Assembly (NCBI GenBank): GCA_949752795.1
Contig: OX457057.1
Span: 10,034,632 to 10,098,631, forward strand
Direction of reading: 5' to 3'
Source: Hyperoodon ampullatus
Taxonomy: Eukaryota > Chordata > Mammalia > Artiodactyla > Ziphiidae
DNA length: 64,000 bases
Shown here: piece after piece, positions 1-11,832 of the stretch
Position numbering within the stretch: position 1 is the first letter of the stretch
How the letters are laid out: each line of letters opens with the position of its first letter
Program-made: the position numbers and the translations under genes
Notes under the pieces: model-generated
What the model was told of the DNA's origin: nothing
What the model saw: the letters and a program-made list of their open reading frames with translations, nothing else
Database searches by the model: none

Positions 1-89
1 TGCCGTATCCTACAGAAAAAACAAACTTCTGGTTGACCTGTATCCTGTATTTCTCTACACTCTACCTATTTGCAGGGGACTGACCATTA

Positions 90-960
90 CTGACTTCATT
101 CTGGCAAAGAAGACATGCAGATGGCCAACAGGTACTTGAAAAGATGCTCAGCATCACTAATCAGGGAAATGCAAATCACAACCACAAGGAGATATCACCT
201 CACACATTTTAGAATGGCTGTTATCAAGAAGACAAGAGATAACCAGTGACGGTGAGGGTGTGAAGACAAAGGAGCCCTTGTGTAGCCACTGTGCTGGGAA
301 TGTAAGAATGTGCAGACAATGTGGAAAACAGTATGGAGGTACCATAACATCCAGCAATTTCAGTTCTGGTTATATATATGAAGATAATGAAATCACTTTC
401 TCAAAAAGATATCTGTAGCCCTAAGTTCTCTGCAGCATTATTTACAATAGTCAAGAAAGGGAAACAACCTAAGTGTCAATCAATGAATGATGAAGAAAAT
501 GTGAATATATATATAATACATATATATTCATATATATATATATGAATATTATTCAGGCTTGAAACCATAAAAAAGAAGAAAATCCTGCCATTTTCAACAA
601 TATGGACAGATCATTAGGGCATTATGTTAAGTGAAACAAGTCAAAGAAAAATTTATGGGGAAATGAATAAAGGCGGTCAAAAGGTACAAACTTCTAGTTA
701 TAAAATAAATGTGTCATAGGGATGTAATGTATAGCACAGTGACAAAAGTTAACAATTCTGTATTGCGTACTTGAAAAAAAATGCTAGGAGAGTAGATCTT
801 TAAAGTTCTCACCACAGGAAAAAAATTTAACTACATGAAGTGATGGATGATAACTAAACTTATCGTGGTGATAATTTCACAGTGTATACATACATCAGAT
901 CATTATGTTGTACACCGAAAAAGAGGTCAATCGTATCTCAATAAAACTGGAAAAATTCTT
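90..960 (+). mobile_element. Degenerate L1 3' end (ORF2 tail and 3' UTR)
   Basis: The stretch reads like the C-terminal end of L1 ORF2: 'agatgctcagcatcactaat', 'aaatgcaaatcacaaccac' and 'ggagatatcacctcacac' are standard L1 phrases. It is followed by a degenerate 3' UTR ending in 'caataaaactggaaaa'. Frames are broken. An AT palindromic run lies at about 505-550. The block is paralogous to 26,868-27,660, so it belongs to the duplicated landscape around the PRAME units. Confidence 0.8.
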
Positions 961-2000
961 CTAGGAAAATATGCCAAAAGAAAACTGAAAAAAGAAAAGA
1001 GTCACGGCTTTTACAATGGAAAAGAGAAAAACAAATATTTGCACTTAGGGTTGATTTAGCTGTATAAACTTAAAAGAACCAACTGAGAAGGAATAGAGAG
1101 AGTGTGGCTGTATCACTCTGTGCAAACCCTCACCATTCAGACCATACCAGGTGTGCTTGGATGGTGTGTACCAGAATAAATAACAATATAAGAATAAAAC
1201 AATCTTCCCCTAACTTTCTTCACCAGTAGGGAAAGAATTAATAAGATCATGAAAATCTTCTGATGGATCCTTCCTGAACTGCCTGCACCTCTTTGCCCAG
1301 CCTCAGTGGCTTACTTCCTGTTCTCAAGTTGGCCACGCTCTTCACTACATCAGGATTTGCACAATGCACCCATGGCTCCAACATGATCCCCTCAACTGGC
1401 ATGTATACTTCCAAACTCTAAGTCAGTCTCCTGAACTTCTGCTAGGCCCATCTGTTCACATCCTTGTAAAATCCAGCTTTAGGAAGAACCCTGATTAGTC
1501 AGTTTTAGAAGAATCCACACCTTTGATACCTGATATTCCAATAATATCTGATCCAAGTTCCTCATTCTCCACTCTTGGTATCTGATCACCCTGGACAGCC
1601 TTCGGTAGGAATCCTGTTACACTGGTTTAGCCAGATTTCCCCCAGAACTGAAGTCTCCTCATAGTAATTTTCCAGCCACAAACCCCCCTGCTTGTTGGTT
1701 GTGAATCCTCAAATGTCTTCATTGTATTGTGAATGGAGACCAGTTCCATACTGGTGTATCTTTTCCTCTGTTGCAATAATCCTGAATAAAATTCATCTTT
1801 ACCATATAAACCTGTGTCTGTCTCTGGTTTTCTTTGACACAGATCCCACAGTTGATTACTGCTCAGACAAGAAAACTCCTTCCCAGTATCCTGCAAATTC
1901 CCAAATATCCCAGAGAGGCTCAACTTTGAGTCTGCCCACTTTGGACCTTTCCATTTCATCCCTGGAGTTTTCTTCAGAGAATTAGTTACAACCTGCCACT
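961..2000. other. Unassigned, possibly LTR-derived sequence upstream of unit A
   Basis: No gene is recognised. The part to about 1,250 is paralogous to 27,660-27,960. From about 1,260 the sequence has no match in units B or C. An AATAAA at about 1,784 inside a T/C-rich stretch looks like the 3' part of an old LTR, but I could not define its ends. Open frames of 97-155 codons here lack any family resemblance and overlap on opposite strands, so they are probably chance. Confidence 0.35.
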
Positions 2001-3994
2001 TTAAAACAATGGTCTTTTTGGATCTCATGGAAGCTGCAAACCCATAGAAACATCCCCACCTGAGACACTGCGATTTCCCCATTTCCACTAACATACAAGT
2101 GAAGTCTCTCAGTCAGTCCTCTCCAAAATTTAGGTTGTTTGACAACTCAGGGTTCCTTGGTTCCTTCTGATCCCGTCAACAAAGGGAATCTACCAGTTAT
2201 TCATTGCATGGCAGTGGGCAGATTCCTCTACTGAATAAAACCCCAATCCACCAGGTTAAAAATGCAGAAAAATAGCAGTGACCTCTAGATTTTCTGTGAA
2301 GGTTACCTGAACTAGTGGGTAAAAAGTGCCAGCACCATTGCTCACCCAGTTTGTGTTCAATAAACAAAGATGGTTATGATTATTCTTGTTACAAATCTCA
2401 CTATACTGCAACTCATTAATAAAGGTGCTTGATGGCCTGGGAGTTATAAGTCTATTGAGTACAATTTGGTTTAGCCCAATTTTATGTAAAAGCCATTTAT
2501 ACCCATGGTAGAAATATGGTGAAAAGAATCTTCAGGAAAGATACCAAGATGGAGAACAATCTTCAAATAATCCTTGCCTTGGCAGCCAATGGTATACAAG
2601 AATTCTTTGGGAACCTTATTGAATGGGGTGGGGGGAGGCATGGAAAATTCTGGGGGTGGAGGGAGGGTCCAGCTTTTTTTGTGTCCTGAAACTTCAAAAG
2701 AATCTCTGTGTGGTGTAGCTGGGGTGGAACTCATACCTGAATGTGGCAGATCCTTAAACACCAAATACAGCTTCTGAATTTTGTTTGGAAGAGGTGTTGG
2801 TATTTGTGAACAGTGCTTAATGTGAAGAGAAAACCAGAATTTTATTTCTGTGCCCATTGCTATTACCTTGATCAGAATCTGTGCTGAACTTAGTTAAGTT
2901 TTAGAAAACAGTAATTATCAAAATATACTTGGAAAGGGGATAATGGGACTATAGTTCAGCTTCCAAGACCCCTGGAAAATGGGTGGGGCTATTTGCCATC
3001 TGGGAATTATCCTCTGTGGGGAAAAAACCTAAAGGAAAACATCTCTTCTTAGCAGCTGCCCTTGGATGGCAGGGTTATTTGTGACTGACCATGTTCATGT
3101 CTCCCCCTGGGTCCAAGTTCCCAAACAGCCCACAGTGCCCACCATCAGTGGGTCTCAGTCTTGGAAATGCCTGACTTCTCAGGGCTCCCAGCCTCTCCCT
3201 CTTCTCACATTCTCAGATTAATCTTTTCATGCCTGTTTGTTGTGCTGATCCCATCATTCTGGGAGGAAACACCGTCAGAGATGACACTGCCTCCTCTTAG
3301 TCACTTCCTTTTAATTTCTAAACTCCACCCAGAGAATAGCCTTTAAATCTTCTCCCTTCTCAGGAGAAAACAACAACAACAACAACAACTATGCTTTCCA
3401 CTGTTTAGCTCATTCACAGTCTCCCTTTAGGAATGCCCAGCTCCATGCTGCCCAGCCCCGCCCTTCTCACTGTGATTTTGACCTGACCTCCTTCAGAGAA
3501 GCCTTGACATAGGCTGGAAAACCAACCACATCCCCAAAAGCACTTCCCTTGCTGCCTGAATAAGCTCATGATCTCCCATGTTTCTGACATGACACCTGAG
3601 TGACACTTGATACAGGGATGGATTTATTGTGTTTCCTTTGGGAACAACACCACTGTCTTCATGAAGCTGTTTTTATTCTGAGACATTTTGATAATTGTGA
3701 TATGGCCAAAGATCCCCCAACACTGATGCTTTAAATTTTTGTTTTTCCTATCCAATATCACAAATCGATAACCCCTTCCCTGTCTCATACCCGCAGGTAT
3801 AACTATTGGTATTGGTAAAACCCAATCAATATTTGTGGAGTGAATCAAGGAACGTGCCTTTGACTCCAATACCCCTCCTTCGTTCTTTCTCTTTCCTGAG
3901 TGAATATCTGATTCAATCCATTCCTCTTGAGATAGACAAAGATCCGATCAGGATTAACCTGACGGACAGTCTGGAATCTAATCAGGTATGCTTT
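2001..3994 (+). other. Unit A 5' flank, paralogous to units B and C
   Basis: Non-coding flank of PRAME gene A. It aligns by eye with about 15,385-17,290 (unit B) and 33,180-35,115 (unit C). Shared landmarks are 'ggaatctaccag/a', 'caccattgctcacc', 'gatccttaaacacc' and 'tctccctctgctcacattct'-like text. A short (CAA)n run lies at 3,367-3,388. No exon is visible. Confidence 0.75.
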
Positions 3995-4150
3995 CTGATT
4001 GGAAGTTAGTAGTTGGAAAGAAGGAAGTTGTGATTAGAAAGGTCTATAAAGTCTTCATGTACCAAAGAAGAGATGCAGAATCCAGTCACCTCCTGGATTT
4101 TCCGAGGAGTCTGAGGTCCTAGCACCACCCCGCCGATATCATCAGAGCTG
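3995..4150 (+). promoter_or_regulatory. Promoter and non-coding first exon of PRAME-like gene A
   Basis: An inverted CCAAT box (CTGATTGG, 3,995-4,002) lies 43 bp upstream of a TATA box (TATAAAG, 4,045-4,051). Transcription would start at about 4,075. The probable untranslated exon ends at 4,150 before a donor reading GTCAGT. Units B and C have GTAAGT at the same place, so A's donor is weaker. The matching acceptor is the CACAG ending at 5,114, 23 bp before the ATG. Promoter and exon are inferred from motif conservation among the three units; no transcript data were available. Confidence 0.6.
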
Positions 4151-4371
4151 GTCAGTTACATACCTCAGCTAAGGACACACTCATCTTACCCATGATCTCT
4201 GTGTCTTGAATGGTGGCATGCAGCTTGATATGGAAGGTTTCTTATTTCTTTTCAGATAAACTGATTTAAAATTTTCGTTTTACCTCTAAGTGTAATTTTG
4301 CCTTAATCCCAAATACTTTGATTTGTGCTTTGGTATATATTAAATGTCTTAACCAAACAGATATTCTTTTT

Positions 4372-4586
4372 TTTTTTTTTTTTTTTTTTTTTTTGTGGTA
4401 CGCGGGCCTCTCACTGTTGTGGCCTCTCCCGTTGCAGAGCACAGGCTCCAGACGCGCAGGCTCAGCGGCCATGGCTCACGGGGCCAGCAGCTCCGCCGCA
4501 TGTGGGCTCTTCCCGGACTGGGGCACGAACCCGTGTCCCCTGCATCAGCAGGCGGACTCTCAACCACTGCGCCACCAGGGAAGCCC
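4372..4586 (-). mobile_element. CHR-type SINE, reverse orientation
   Basis: The reverse-strand element starts at the right with gggcttccctggtgg-like text and ends at the left with a long T run (poly-A). It is flanked by a perfect duplication cagatattcttttt (4,358-4,371 and 4,587-4,600). It sits in the 5' UTR intron of gene A and is absent at this site from B and C. Confidence 0.95.
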
Positions 4587-5137
4587 CAGATATTCTTTTT
4601 AATGAAAAGTATCTCTTTGGAATTTTATTTCTTGACATTTAAAATATTTACTTTGTGCAAATAGCATTCATTTTAGGGGTATCTCCTTCATCTTTCTCAG
4701 CCAAGTTAACTGTGGGAATTGAGGATGGAGGCTGTGCTGGGCCACATGATGCTCCTATTCCCATAGTTTTGGGGCCCTGAGTGATGGTCTGAAAGTTTTC
4801 CCCCAAGAAAGATAAGGGACATTGTTAAGGCTCATGGTACAGACTTACCACTGGGACATGAATTAAGCAAAGCACTGGGTGGAAATGGATGGACTAGTGG
4901 CTGCCTTTCCTTTTCCTCGGCACTTGTGAGATACTTGTTCTGCTGCCAGTAGGGAGAGAGTTATGGCTTTGTGCCCACTGAACCTAGAGTGGAATTGGGG
5001 AAAATTGAGGCTCTTCTACCACTGCACTAAGTCCCTCTGAAGGGTGGGGAGACAATGGAGGCTTGCTCATGCTTGGCATGAAAAGGATGTCTTGTTCTCT
5101 GATGGCTTCCACAGGTTTCCTTTTGGAAAAGATCAGA

Positions 5138-8048
5138 ATGAGTATCTGGAATCCACCCAGACTCCTGGACCTGGTGGGAATGAGCCTGCTGAGGAATGAG
5201 GCCTTGGTGTTTGCTGCTCTGGAGGATCTACCAACAGAGTTCTTCCCATCACTGTTCATGGAGGCCTTCCATGGGAGACACAGTGAGACCCTGAAGGCCA
5301 TGGTGCAAGCCTGGCCCTTTGTCCGCCTACCTCTGGGAGGCCTGATGGAGATGCCTCATGTGGAGACCTTACAAGCAGTGTTGGATGGGCTTGATGTCCT
5401 GCTTGCCCAGAAGGATTGCCCCAGGTGAGTCTGCCAGGTAGGCTGGTAGGGTCCTAGACATTGTTGAAAAGACAGCTGGTGTCATAAGAGTAGATAGCCA
5501 AGAGATGGACCAGAGGCTTCTGATGATGCCAAGGAAGAAGCTCAGAGGCCTTGGACATTGCTGAGCTCACTTCGGGAAATGCCTTCTGGAAGTGTAGGAG
5601 TGCCTAAGATGCAGGGGAGCCTGAAAGAACATGCCCCCACAGCCTTCTAGTGATGATTAAAGGTACTAGAAGTAGAAAACCAGAAAGAATGGAAGTGGGA
5701 AAGGAGATGGAGGAAAGAAAGGCAGAGAGGAAAGAAGAGGGCAAGGCAGCAGGTGATGTCAGGAATGTGAAGTAAAAGCACATGTGGGAAATGAGTGTTG
5801 CCTAAATTCTGAGTCTGTGCTTTCATTCAGTGTGGATCTTAAACCATCCCTGCCAATCTGCTGTTTCCCCCACAGGAGGTGCAAACTGCGGGTGCTGGAT
5901 TTAAGGAATACTGGCCAGGACTTCTGGAGCATGTGGTCTGGATCCAATGTCAATGTGTCCTCAAGCTCATCAATGGCACCAGTGGCTAAGGACAGGTCAA
6001 GGACAGAACAGCCCTTGGCTCCCTTGGAGGTGTTTATAGAACTTTGCCTCAATGAAGGGACCATGGATGAATTCTTTATCTACCTCATGCAGTGGGTGGA
6101 GAAGAGAAAAGTTTCCATACACCTGTGCTGTAAGAAGCTGAAAATTGTTACAATGTCCATGGAAAATATTATGAAGGTCCTGAGTATGGTGCAACTGGAC
6201 TGTATCCAGGAGGTGCAAGTGAATTGCACCTGGCATCTGTCCACCTTGGCCGTGTTTGCTCCTCTCCTGGGCCAGATGGGTAATGTGCAGAGACTACTTC
6301 TCTCCCACATCCACGTCTCTGCACTTGAGGAGCAGGAACAGCATCACGTTGTCCAAATTACCTCTCAGTTCCTCAGGCTGCACCACCTCCGGGATCTCCG
6401 TATGGAATCTCCCTCCTTCCTCCAAGGTCGCCTGGACAAGATGCTCAGGTGAGGATGGCACCACTGACCGAGTAACAGAGAACACAACACTAGAATGTCA
6501 CATGCATTGTTTCCTTTGTTGCTCTACCTTGAAGTGTGGCATCACATAACCACACAAATCAAGGTAGAGGGACAAAGTGCAATAGAGGCTCTGGAAAGGA
6601 ACACCATGCTAGGAAGCTATAGATTGGAGGGTTCAGATGTATCAGAGTGTTTGTGATTTCTTTCTCAGGAAGAGATGTCTTTGTTCAGGTGACTTAAAAA
6701 AAAACAACAACAGGTAAGAGGGCACTGAAGAGGGGAAACAAGCTCAGACCTGAGTATTTCTAGGGAAGCTCTGTGCTCAACCATTTTGTGACCACAGTGA
6801 GCCTGTCTCAAATTCCCCATCTGTAAAATGTTGCTTGTGCTCCGGATAAGGTAATTAATATACGGGAAATGCATGATTCTGGTGGTAAGGAATGGGGAGC
6901 CAAAAGCAAAATGAAAAGCGGTAGGTGGTTTTCAGATGATGCAGGGATGTAACTGAGCCCCTGCAGACTGGAAACCCCAGTTGATGATGTGGGATCTTGT
7001 CCAGCTTGGTTCTCTGTGCATGTCTTCCTCCAGCCTCATCTGGCCCAGAGGTATGGGCACCTGGGGCTCAAGTAGTGAGCTAAAGGCACCCTGATTTGAG
7101 AGTAGTTTTTTGTTTGTTTTGACTCTAAATATGAAAATTCAGTGATGCCCACTCTTGATTGAAACTGTGTGCTAGGCTCTCCTCTGAGCATGTTCTAGTG
7201 AATTCCACTATTTTCGTTCATCCGCAAAAGGAAGTGGAGTATGTTGTACCCTGCTTGACTGATGAGGAAAGAGAGCTTTCAAGATTCTGTGTACTTATCT
7301 CTGCCAAACAAAGAAGATGACAGGAGTCAGGCTAAAATGAGATTGGGCCTTCTGGGTATTGATTGTTATCAGATGGTCAAAATGACCTTGGCCTTGGGTA
7401 AATCATTTATCTCCCACCTTGACATCACATTCTATTCTAGTTTCCAAGACCTAATTCCTCAGTTTCTCTCCCAGGTGCCTGAAGACTCCCTTGGAGAACC
7501 TCGCAATAACTCACTGTCTGATTACAGAATCAGACTTGAAACATCTGTCCCAGTGCCTGAACATCAGCCAGCTAAAGGGCCTGGATCTGAGTGGTGTCAC
7601 ACTGACTGACTTTAGTCCTGAGCTCCTCCAAGTTCTGCTGGAGAAAGTTGCAGCCACGCTCCAGGAACTGGACTTAAACCTGTGTGGAATCATGGACTGT
7701 CAACTTGAGGCCATCCTGCCTGCCCTGAGCCACTGCTTCCAGCTCAGGACCTTCAGCATTTGTGGGAACCTCCTCTCCATGGTCATCATGGAGAAGCTGC
7801 TGCGTCATACTCATGGACTGCCCAGTTTAATTCTAGAGCTGTATCCTGCCCCAAGGGAGAGTTACAGCTCTCTGAGAATCCTACACCTGGGGAGACTTGC
7901 CCAGCTTCAGGCTGAGCTGGTTGAGATTATGAGGAACTTAGGAAGGCCCAGGACCATCTGGATTAGCTCTAGCCCCTGTCCTCGCTGGGGCAATGAGATA
8001 TTCTGTCATGAGAAGACCACTATATACTGCTGTTTTGTCCCTCCCTAG
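5138..8048 (+). CDS. PRAME family leucine-rich-repeat protein, paralogue A (477 aa)
   Basis: Coding exons are 5,138-5,424, 5,876-6,448 and 7,475-8,048, joined by GT-AG introns of 451 and 1,026 bp, each interrupting an arginine codon after its second base. The frame is open throughout. The start [12 protein letters not shown], the segment [19 protein letters not shown] within exon 1, and the LRR phrases LKGLDLSG (about 320-327) and [11 protein letters not shown] (about 349-359) identify the PRAME family, as does the length (family about 470-480 aa). Family members are mostly testis or germ-line expressed, and human PRAME is a substrate receptor of cullin-2 ubiquitin ligase; a similar role here is inference. 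Two oddities: the stop shared by B and C is TGT here, adding five residues, and the second cysteine of the C-terminal CxxCG motif (residue 458) is tryptophan. It is the most diverged of the three paralogues, so a decaying but still open copy is possible. Confidence 0.93.
7195..7325 (+). repeat. MIR-like remnant in gene A intron 2
   Basis: The text 'gactgatgaggaaagagag', preceded by 'ttcatcc' and 'gaagtggagtat', resembles the conserved core and tail of MIR. The same remnant lies in intron 2 of B (about 20,335-20,450) and C (about 38,510-38,600), so it predates the duplication. Confidence 0.5.
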
Positions 8049-9240
8049 TTGGTTGCCTCTATGAAAAGCTTTCTTCTGGGCGCTGGAAACTGAAACCTAG
8101 GACATAGGTGCATTGTGAAGAGAACACAGACCTATGGTTTCAGGCATCTGCTCAATGTGAATGTGAAAAGGAAAGGTGATCCAGCAGGGGTACAAGATTG
8201 AAGGGGAAAACTTGACTCAAGGAGTTGATGGGAAATTCAGTGGGTTGGTGCTCCAGGGATGGAGTGGATATAGGGGTGGAGGAACCTTAAGCAAAAGCCT
8301 CGGTTACGGGCTTCCCTGGTGGCACAGTGGTTGGGAGTCCCCCTGCCGATGCAGGGGACACGAGTTTGTGCCCCGGTCCGGGAGGATCCCACATGCCGCA
8401 GAGCAGCTGGGCCCGTGAGCCATGGCTGCTGGGCCTGCGCGTCCGGAGCCTGTGCTCCGCAACGGGAGAGGCCACAGCAGTGAGAAGCCCATGTAATGAA
8501 AAAAAAAAAAAAAGCCTCGGTTACCTTGCAAAAGGAAGATAATGATACAAACCCAGCTCATTAGACATTTGTTAAGTTCCAATGAGATAATGCACTTGAG
8601 GGCTTGGCCCTGGAGCTAGCATACACTAAGAGATAATTAAATGAGTCTTTCCCTTCTTTTTCTCTCCTAGAGGAAACCTCAGTATCTACATTCCTCTAGC
8701 TTACCCTCTATTCCTTACAACAGGGTGGAGAGCAAACCCAGGGCCTGAAATGGGTCTCACCTTTCACATGTGGACACCAATGAATCATGGTTCACTCAAG
8801 CTGCTCTATCAGCCAGTGCAGAGAGGAGGAAGGGAGGGCATAGGAGAGATTGGATTCATCTCTAGTGATAGACATTCTGAGCCTCAGGTCTCCTAGTCCA
8901 CCAGCTGGTAGATCAGACAGGAGGATATAAATCAGTTTTGTAAGCAGGACTGTATACGTCAGTACTTTAAAAATTTTTTTCTGTCCTGTTAATACTAGTT
9001 GAGTTTAAATATTTGCACATTTATATGAATATTAAATACATGAAATTTCTTTGAAAATTATAGAGGTAATTTAGTACTTGTAAAGAATGCATGTGGATTA
9101 AAAAAAAATGTTGAACTTCCTTTGGCGTCTCAAGACAAATAAGACATGAAAACTGATTTTAAAGATCAATGAATGAGATTTTTTCACTTTTAAAAATATT
9201 TAGAATAATAAAATTTTAGAGGTAGGATTACAATTATATT
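8049..9240 (+). other. Unit A 3' flank with a CHR SINE
   Basis: Downstream flank of gene A. It matches unit C up to about 8,212, then jumps to the equivalent of 41,522 onward. About 2 kb present in C is therefore missing here, with TTGACTC at both C-side ends. That segment carries the AATAAA used by B and C. The first AATAAA in A is at 9,207. The rest aligns with about 41,530-42,635. Confidence 0.65.
8308..8509 (+). mobile_element. CHR-type SINE
   Basis: Full-length element beginning gggcttccctggtggc and ending in poly-A, flanked by a perfect duplication aaaagcctcggttac (8,293-8,307 and 8,510-8,524). Confidence 0.95.
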
Positions 9241-9540
9241 TTTTAAAGTAGACTTTATTTTTTAGAGCAGTTTTAGATTCACAGTGAAACTGAGCAGAAA
9301 GTACAGAGAGTTCCTATTTGTCTCTTGCCCCCACATGTACAGCCTCCCTGGATATCCAAATCTCCCACCAGAAGAGTACATTTGTTATAATTCATGAATC
9401 TACATTGAGACATCCTTATCAACCAAGCTTCATAGTTTACACCAAGGTTCACTCTTAGGGTTGTACGTTCTATGGGTTTTGACAAATGTATAGTTGCATG
9501 TATCTACTAGTATAGCATCATATGGAGTATTTTCACTGTC

Positions 9541-9742
9541 CTAACTTATAAGAACCTGCTGTATAACACAGGGAACTCTACTCAGTACTCTGCAATGGCC
9601 TATATGGGAAACAAATCTAAAAAAATAAAGAGAGAGAGAGAGAGAGTGGATATATGTATATGTATAACTGATTCACTTTGCTGTACACCTGAAACTAACA
9701 CAATATTGTAAATCAACTATACTCCAATAAAATTTTTTTTTA
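9541..9742 (+). mobile_element. 5'-truncated L1 3' end
   Basis: Begins 'aagaacctgctgtataacac', passes 'tgtacacctgaaactaacac' and ends 'aactatactccaataaaa' plus A run, the standard end of cetartiodactyl L1. A (GA)n run lies at about 9,629-9,646. Confidence 0.85.
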
Positions 9743-9845
9743 AATCCTCTTTGCTCTGCTTATTTATCTTTTCCACCCCCCAGTCCCTGGCCACCACTGA
9801 TATTTTTGCTTTCCCCAGAGCATTGCCTTTTCCAAAATGTCATAT

Positions 9846-10142
9846 AGAGTTACAGGTGTAGGAAACAATGTTATGGTTTCCAGGGTGGAAAGGTGGGGGA
9901 GGGATAAATTGGGAGATTGGGATTGACATATACACACTACTATATATAAAATAGATAACTAGTAAGAACCCACTTTATAGCACAGGGAACTCTACTCAAT
10001 ACTCTGTAATGACCTATATGGGAAAAGAATCTAAAAAAGAATGGATATATGTATATGTAGAACTGATTCACTTTGCTGTACAGCAGAAAGTAACACAACA
10101 TTGTAAATCATCTATGCACCAATAAAAATTTTTAAAAAAGAA
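9846..10142 (+). mobile_element. 5'-truncated L1 3' end with target-site duplication
   Basis: A second L1 tail inside the same old element, ending 'caccaataaaaattt' plus A run. It is flanked by the perfect duplication aaaatgtcatat (9,834-9,845 and 10,143-10,154). Confidence 0.9.
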
Positions 10143-10659
10143 AAAATGTCATATTTCTGGAATCATACAGTATATAGCCTTTTCAGATTGACTTCTTTCA
10201 CTTAGTAATAGATATTTAAGTTTCCTCCATGTCTTTTCATGTTTTGATCACATTCCTTGTCTGAGTACACCACAGTTTATTTGCTCACTCATATACTGAA
10301 GGACAGCTTTGTTGCTTCTTTGGTTTGCTGCTAAAATCATCTGTGTGCATGTTTGGTTTGGACATAAGTTTTCAACTCATTTGGGTAGATACCAAGGAAC
10401 AAGGCTGCTGGATCATATGAAAAGGGTACGTATTACAATTTTTTCTGTTGACAAACTTACCTGTTAGACAGTGATGAAATAAAATTTATATTTTAAGACA
10501 GGACAAGAAAAAAATTAAACATAAAAGTCTCTCTCTGTGTTTGTTTGGGCCTCCTGCCTACCTAATATGCAATGAGCTCCTCAAAGATGGGAGTGCCTGC
10601 TCAACATTAAAGATCAATTTTTTTTTCTTCTGATGCTAGCAATGTAACTTCTTAAAAGA

Positions 10660-10945
10660 ATAGTGTTCTTTCCCAGCTCTGTAGGGGTTCATGGTGACTT
10701 GCTGCCCACTTTGTATGTGCTTACCTGGACTATGTATCTTTGGTGAACTTTATGTAAAATATCAGGATGTCATTTTGATGTACGATCCTTTGACTCAAAA
10801 ATGTATATTACTATGCCTTTGACTTCTAACACATGGAACAGTTCCCAGGGCTTTTTGAGAATCTGCTTCCTGGGTTATAATCCTCAGTTTGGCTCAAATA
10901 AAATTCCCTTTTTTTTCTTCTTAACTTGAGAGTTAATTGAATTTT
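10660..10945 (+). mobile_element. Solo LTR-like remnant of an endogenous retrovirus
   Basis: The order 'gatcctttgactcaaaaatg', 'gaacagttcccagggc', 'gggttataatcctcagtttg', 'gctcaaataaaattcc' is typical of the U3-R boundary of a class I LTR in cetartiodactyls, with an AATAAA at about 10,899. No internal retroviral genes follow. Ends are approximate. Confidence 0.6.
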
Positions 10946-11249
10946 CATCAACAACATTAATAGTCTCATAAAGTGCAGGGACTGTGTCTCTATCACCCTG
11001 TGGTCCTGCAGCTGAACAAGAAGCCTGGTGTGGCAGTAAATGCTTATAACTGTGGGTGCATGGACATATTTAACAACAGTTTATAGCCAAACATTATTTT
11101 GCACTGAAATGCACATTTGGGGAAAGTCAACACTAACTGTCTACCAATAACATAAATAAATTGGATTTGGAAGAAATAGCATTTGTGGTCAACGCATTTG
11201 TACATATAAGTTGTACTTGAAAGTGTAACTGAGCAGAACCCTATGGGCC

Positions 11250-11832
11250 CTTCCTGGGACAGACTCCCCCTCATGTCCTGCACCTGCCTCTTGCTTGTAG
11301 AAAACCTTTATCCTCCTAGGCCTATCCTGAGTTCCAAAGAATAAACAGAAAATATGACAAAATGCAGAAACAAAGGAAAATAATCAAGCAGGACAAAATA
11401 ATAATAGCTTAGCCATTAAACAAATTCAAAGACCTTTAGTTCCTCCTCAAGGGCTATAGATGACATTCTGAGCCATATCCTTGAGCTACTTTGAAAACAC
11501 TGAATGAAGTGAACTCCAGGCTGACTACAAGCACATAGAGACCAGAGGGGTTGGAAGCAGAAACTTGATGATATTTATTCCTGATTACCTCATCGCCAAC
11601 AACCAGAAGAATGTCCATGAGCTGATCACACACCCTACAACACTCTCTCTCACCCTGTCTTTAAAAATCTTTTCCTGAAAGTCATCAGGGAATTTGGGCC
11701 TTTTGAGCAATAGTTGCCCCTGTTCTTTGCTTGGTGCCTGCAATAAACGCTACACTTTCCTTCATCACTCTCAGTATCAGTAGATTGGTTTCACTGCACA
11801 CAGATCAGTGGACCCAAGTTTGGTTCAGTAAC
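11250..11832 (+). mobile_element. Solo LTR-like remnant of an endogenous retrovirus
   Basis: The 3' part reads 'tcaggg', 'gcttggtgcctgcaataaac' (poly-A signal at about 11,742), 'cagtagattggtttcactgc' and ends 'ggttcagtaaca', a familiar LTR end in this clade. The 5' boundary is not determined and no gag, pol or env sequence is next to it. 10,946-11,249 between the two LTRs holds nothing I recognise. Confidence 0.65.

Larger units (their letters stand above)
9241..10440 (-). mobile_element. Old antisense L1 3' region interrupted by two younger L1 tails
   Basis: Phrases such as 'gggttttgacaaatgtat', 'cagtccctggccaccactga' and 'ggaatcatacagtatat' are L1 3' sequence read antisense. Two sense-strand L1 3' tails interrupt it, at about 9,541-9,742 and 9,846-10,142. 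Between 9,742 and 9,846 and after 10,142 the old element resumes. Confidence 0.75.

Noticed and set aside
505..550. AT palindromes here and at 27,203-27,232 as a cruciform or origin element
   Set aside because: They are (TA)n slippage within a duplicated L1 tail; no other support.
1627..2094. 155-codon reverse-strand frame
   Set aside because: No family resemblance, opposite to the transcribed strand, and not preserved in units B and C.
8176..8582. Frames of 60-92 codons over the SINE after gene A
   Set aside because: The same translated pattern recurs at every CHR SINE in the window, on both strands.
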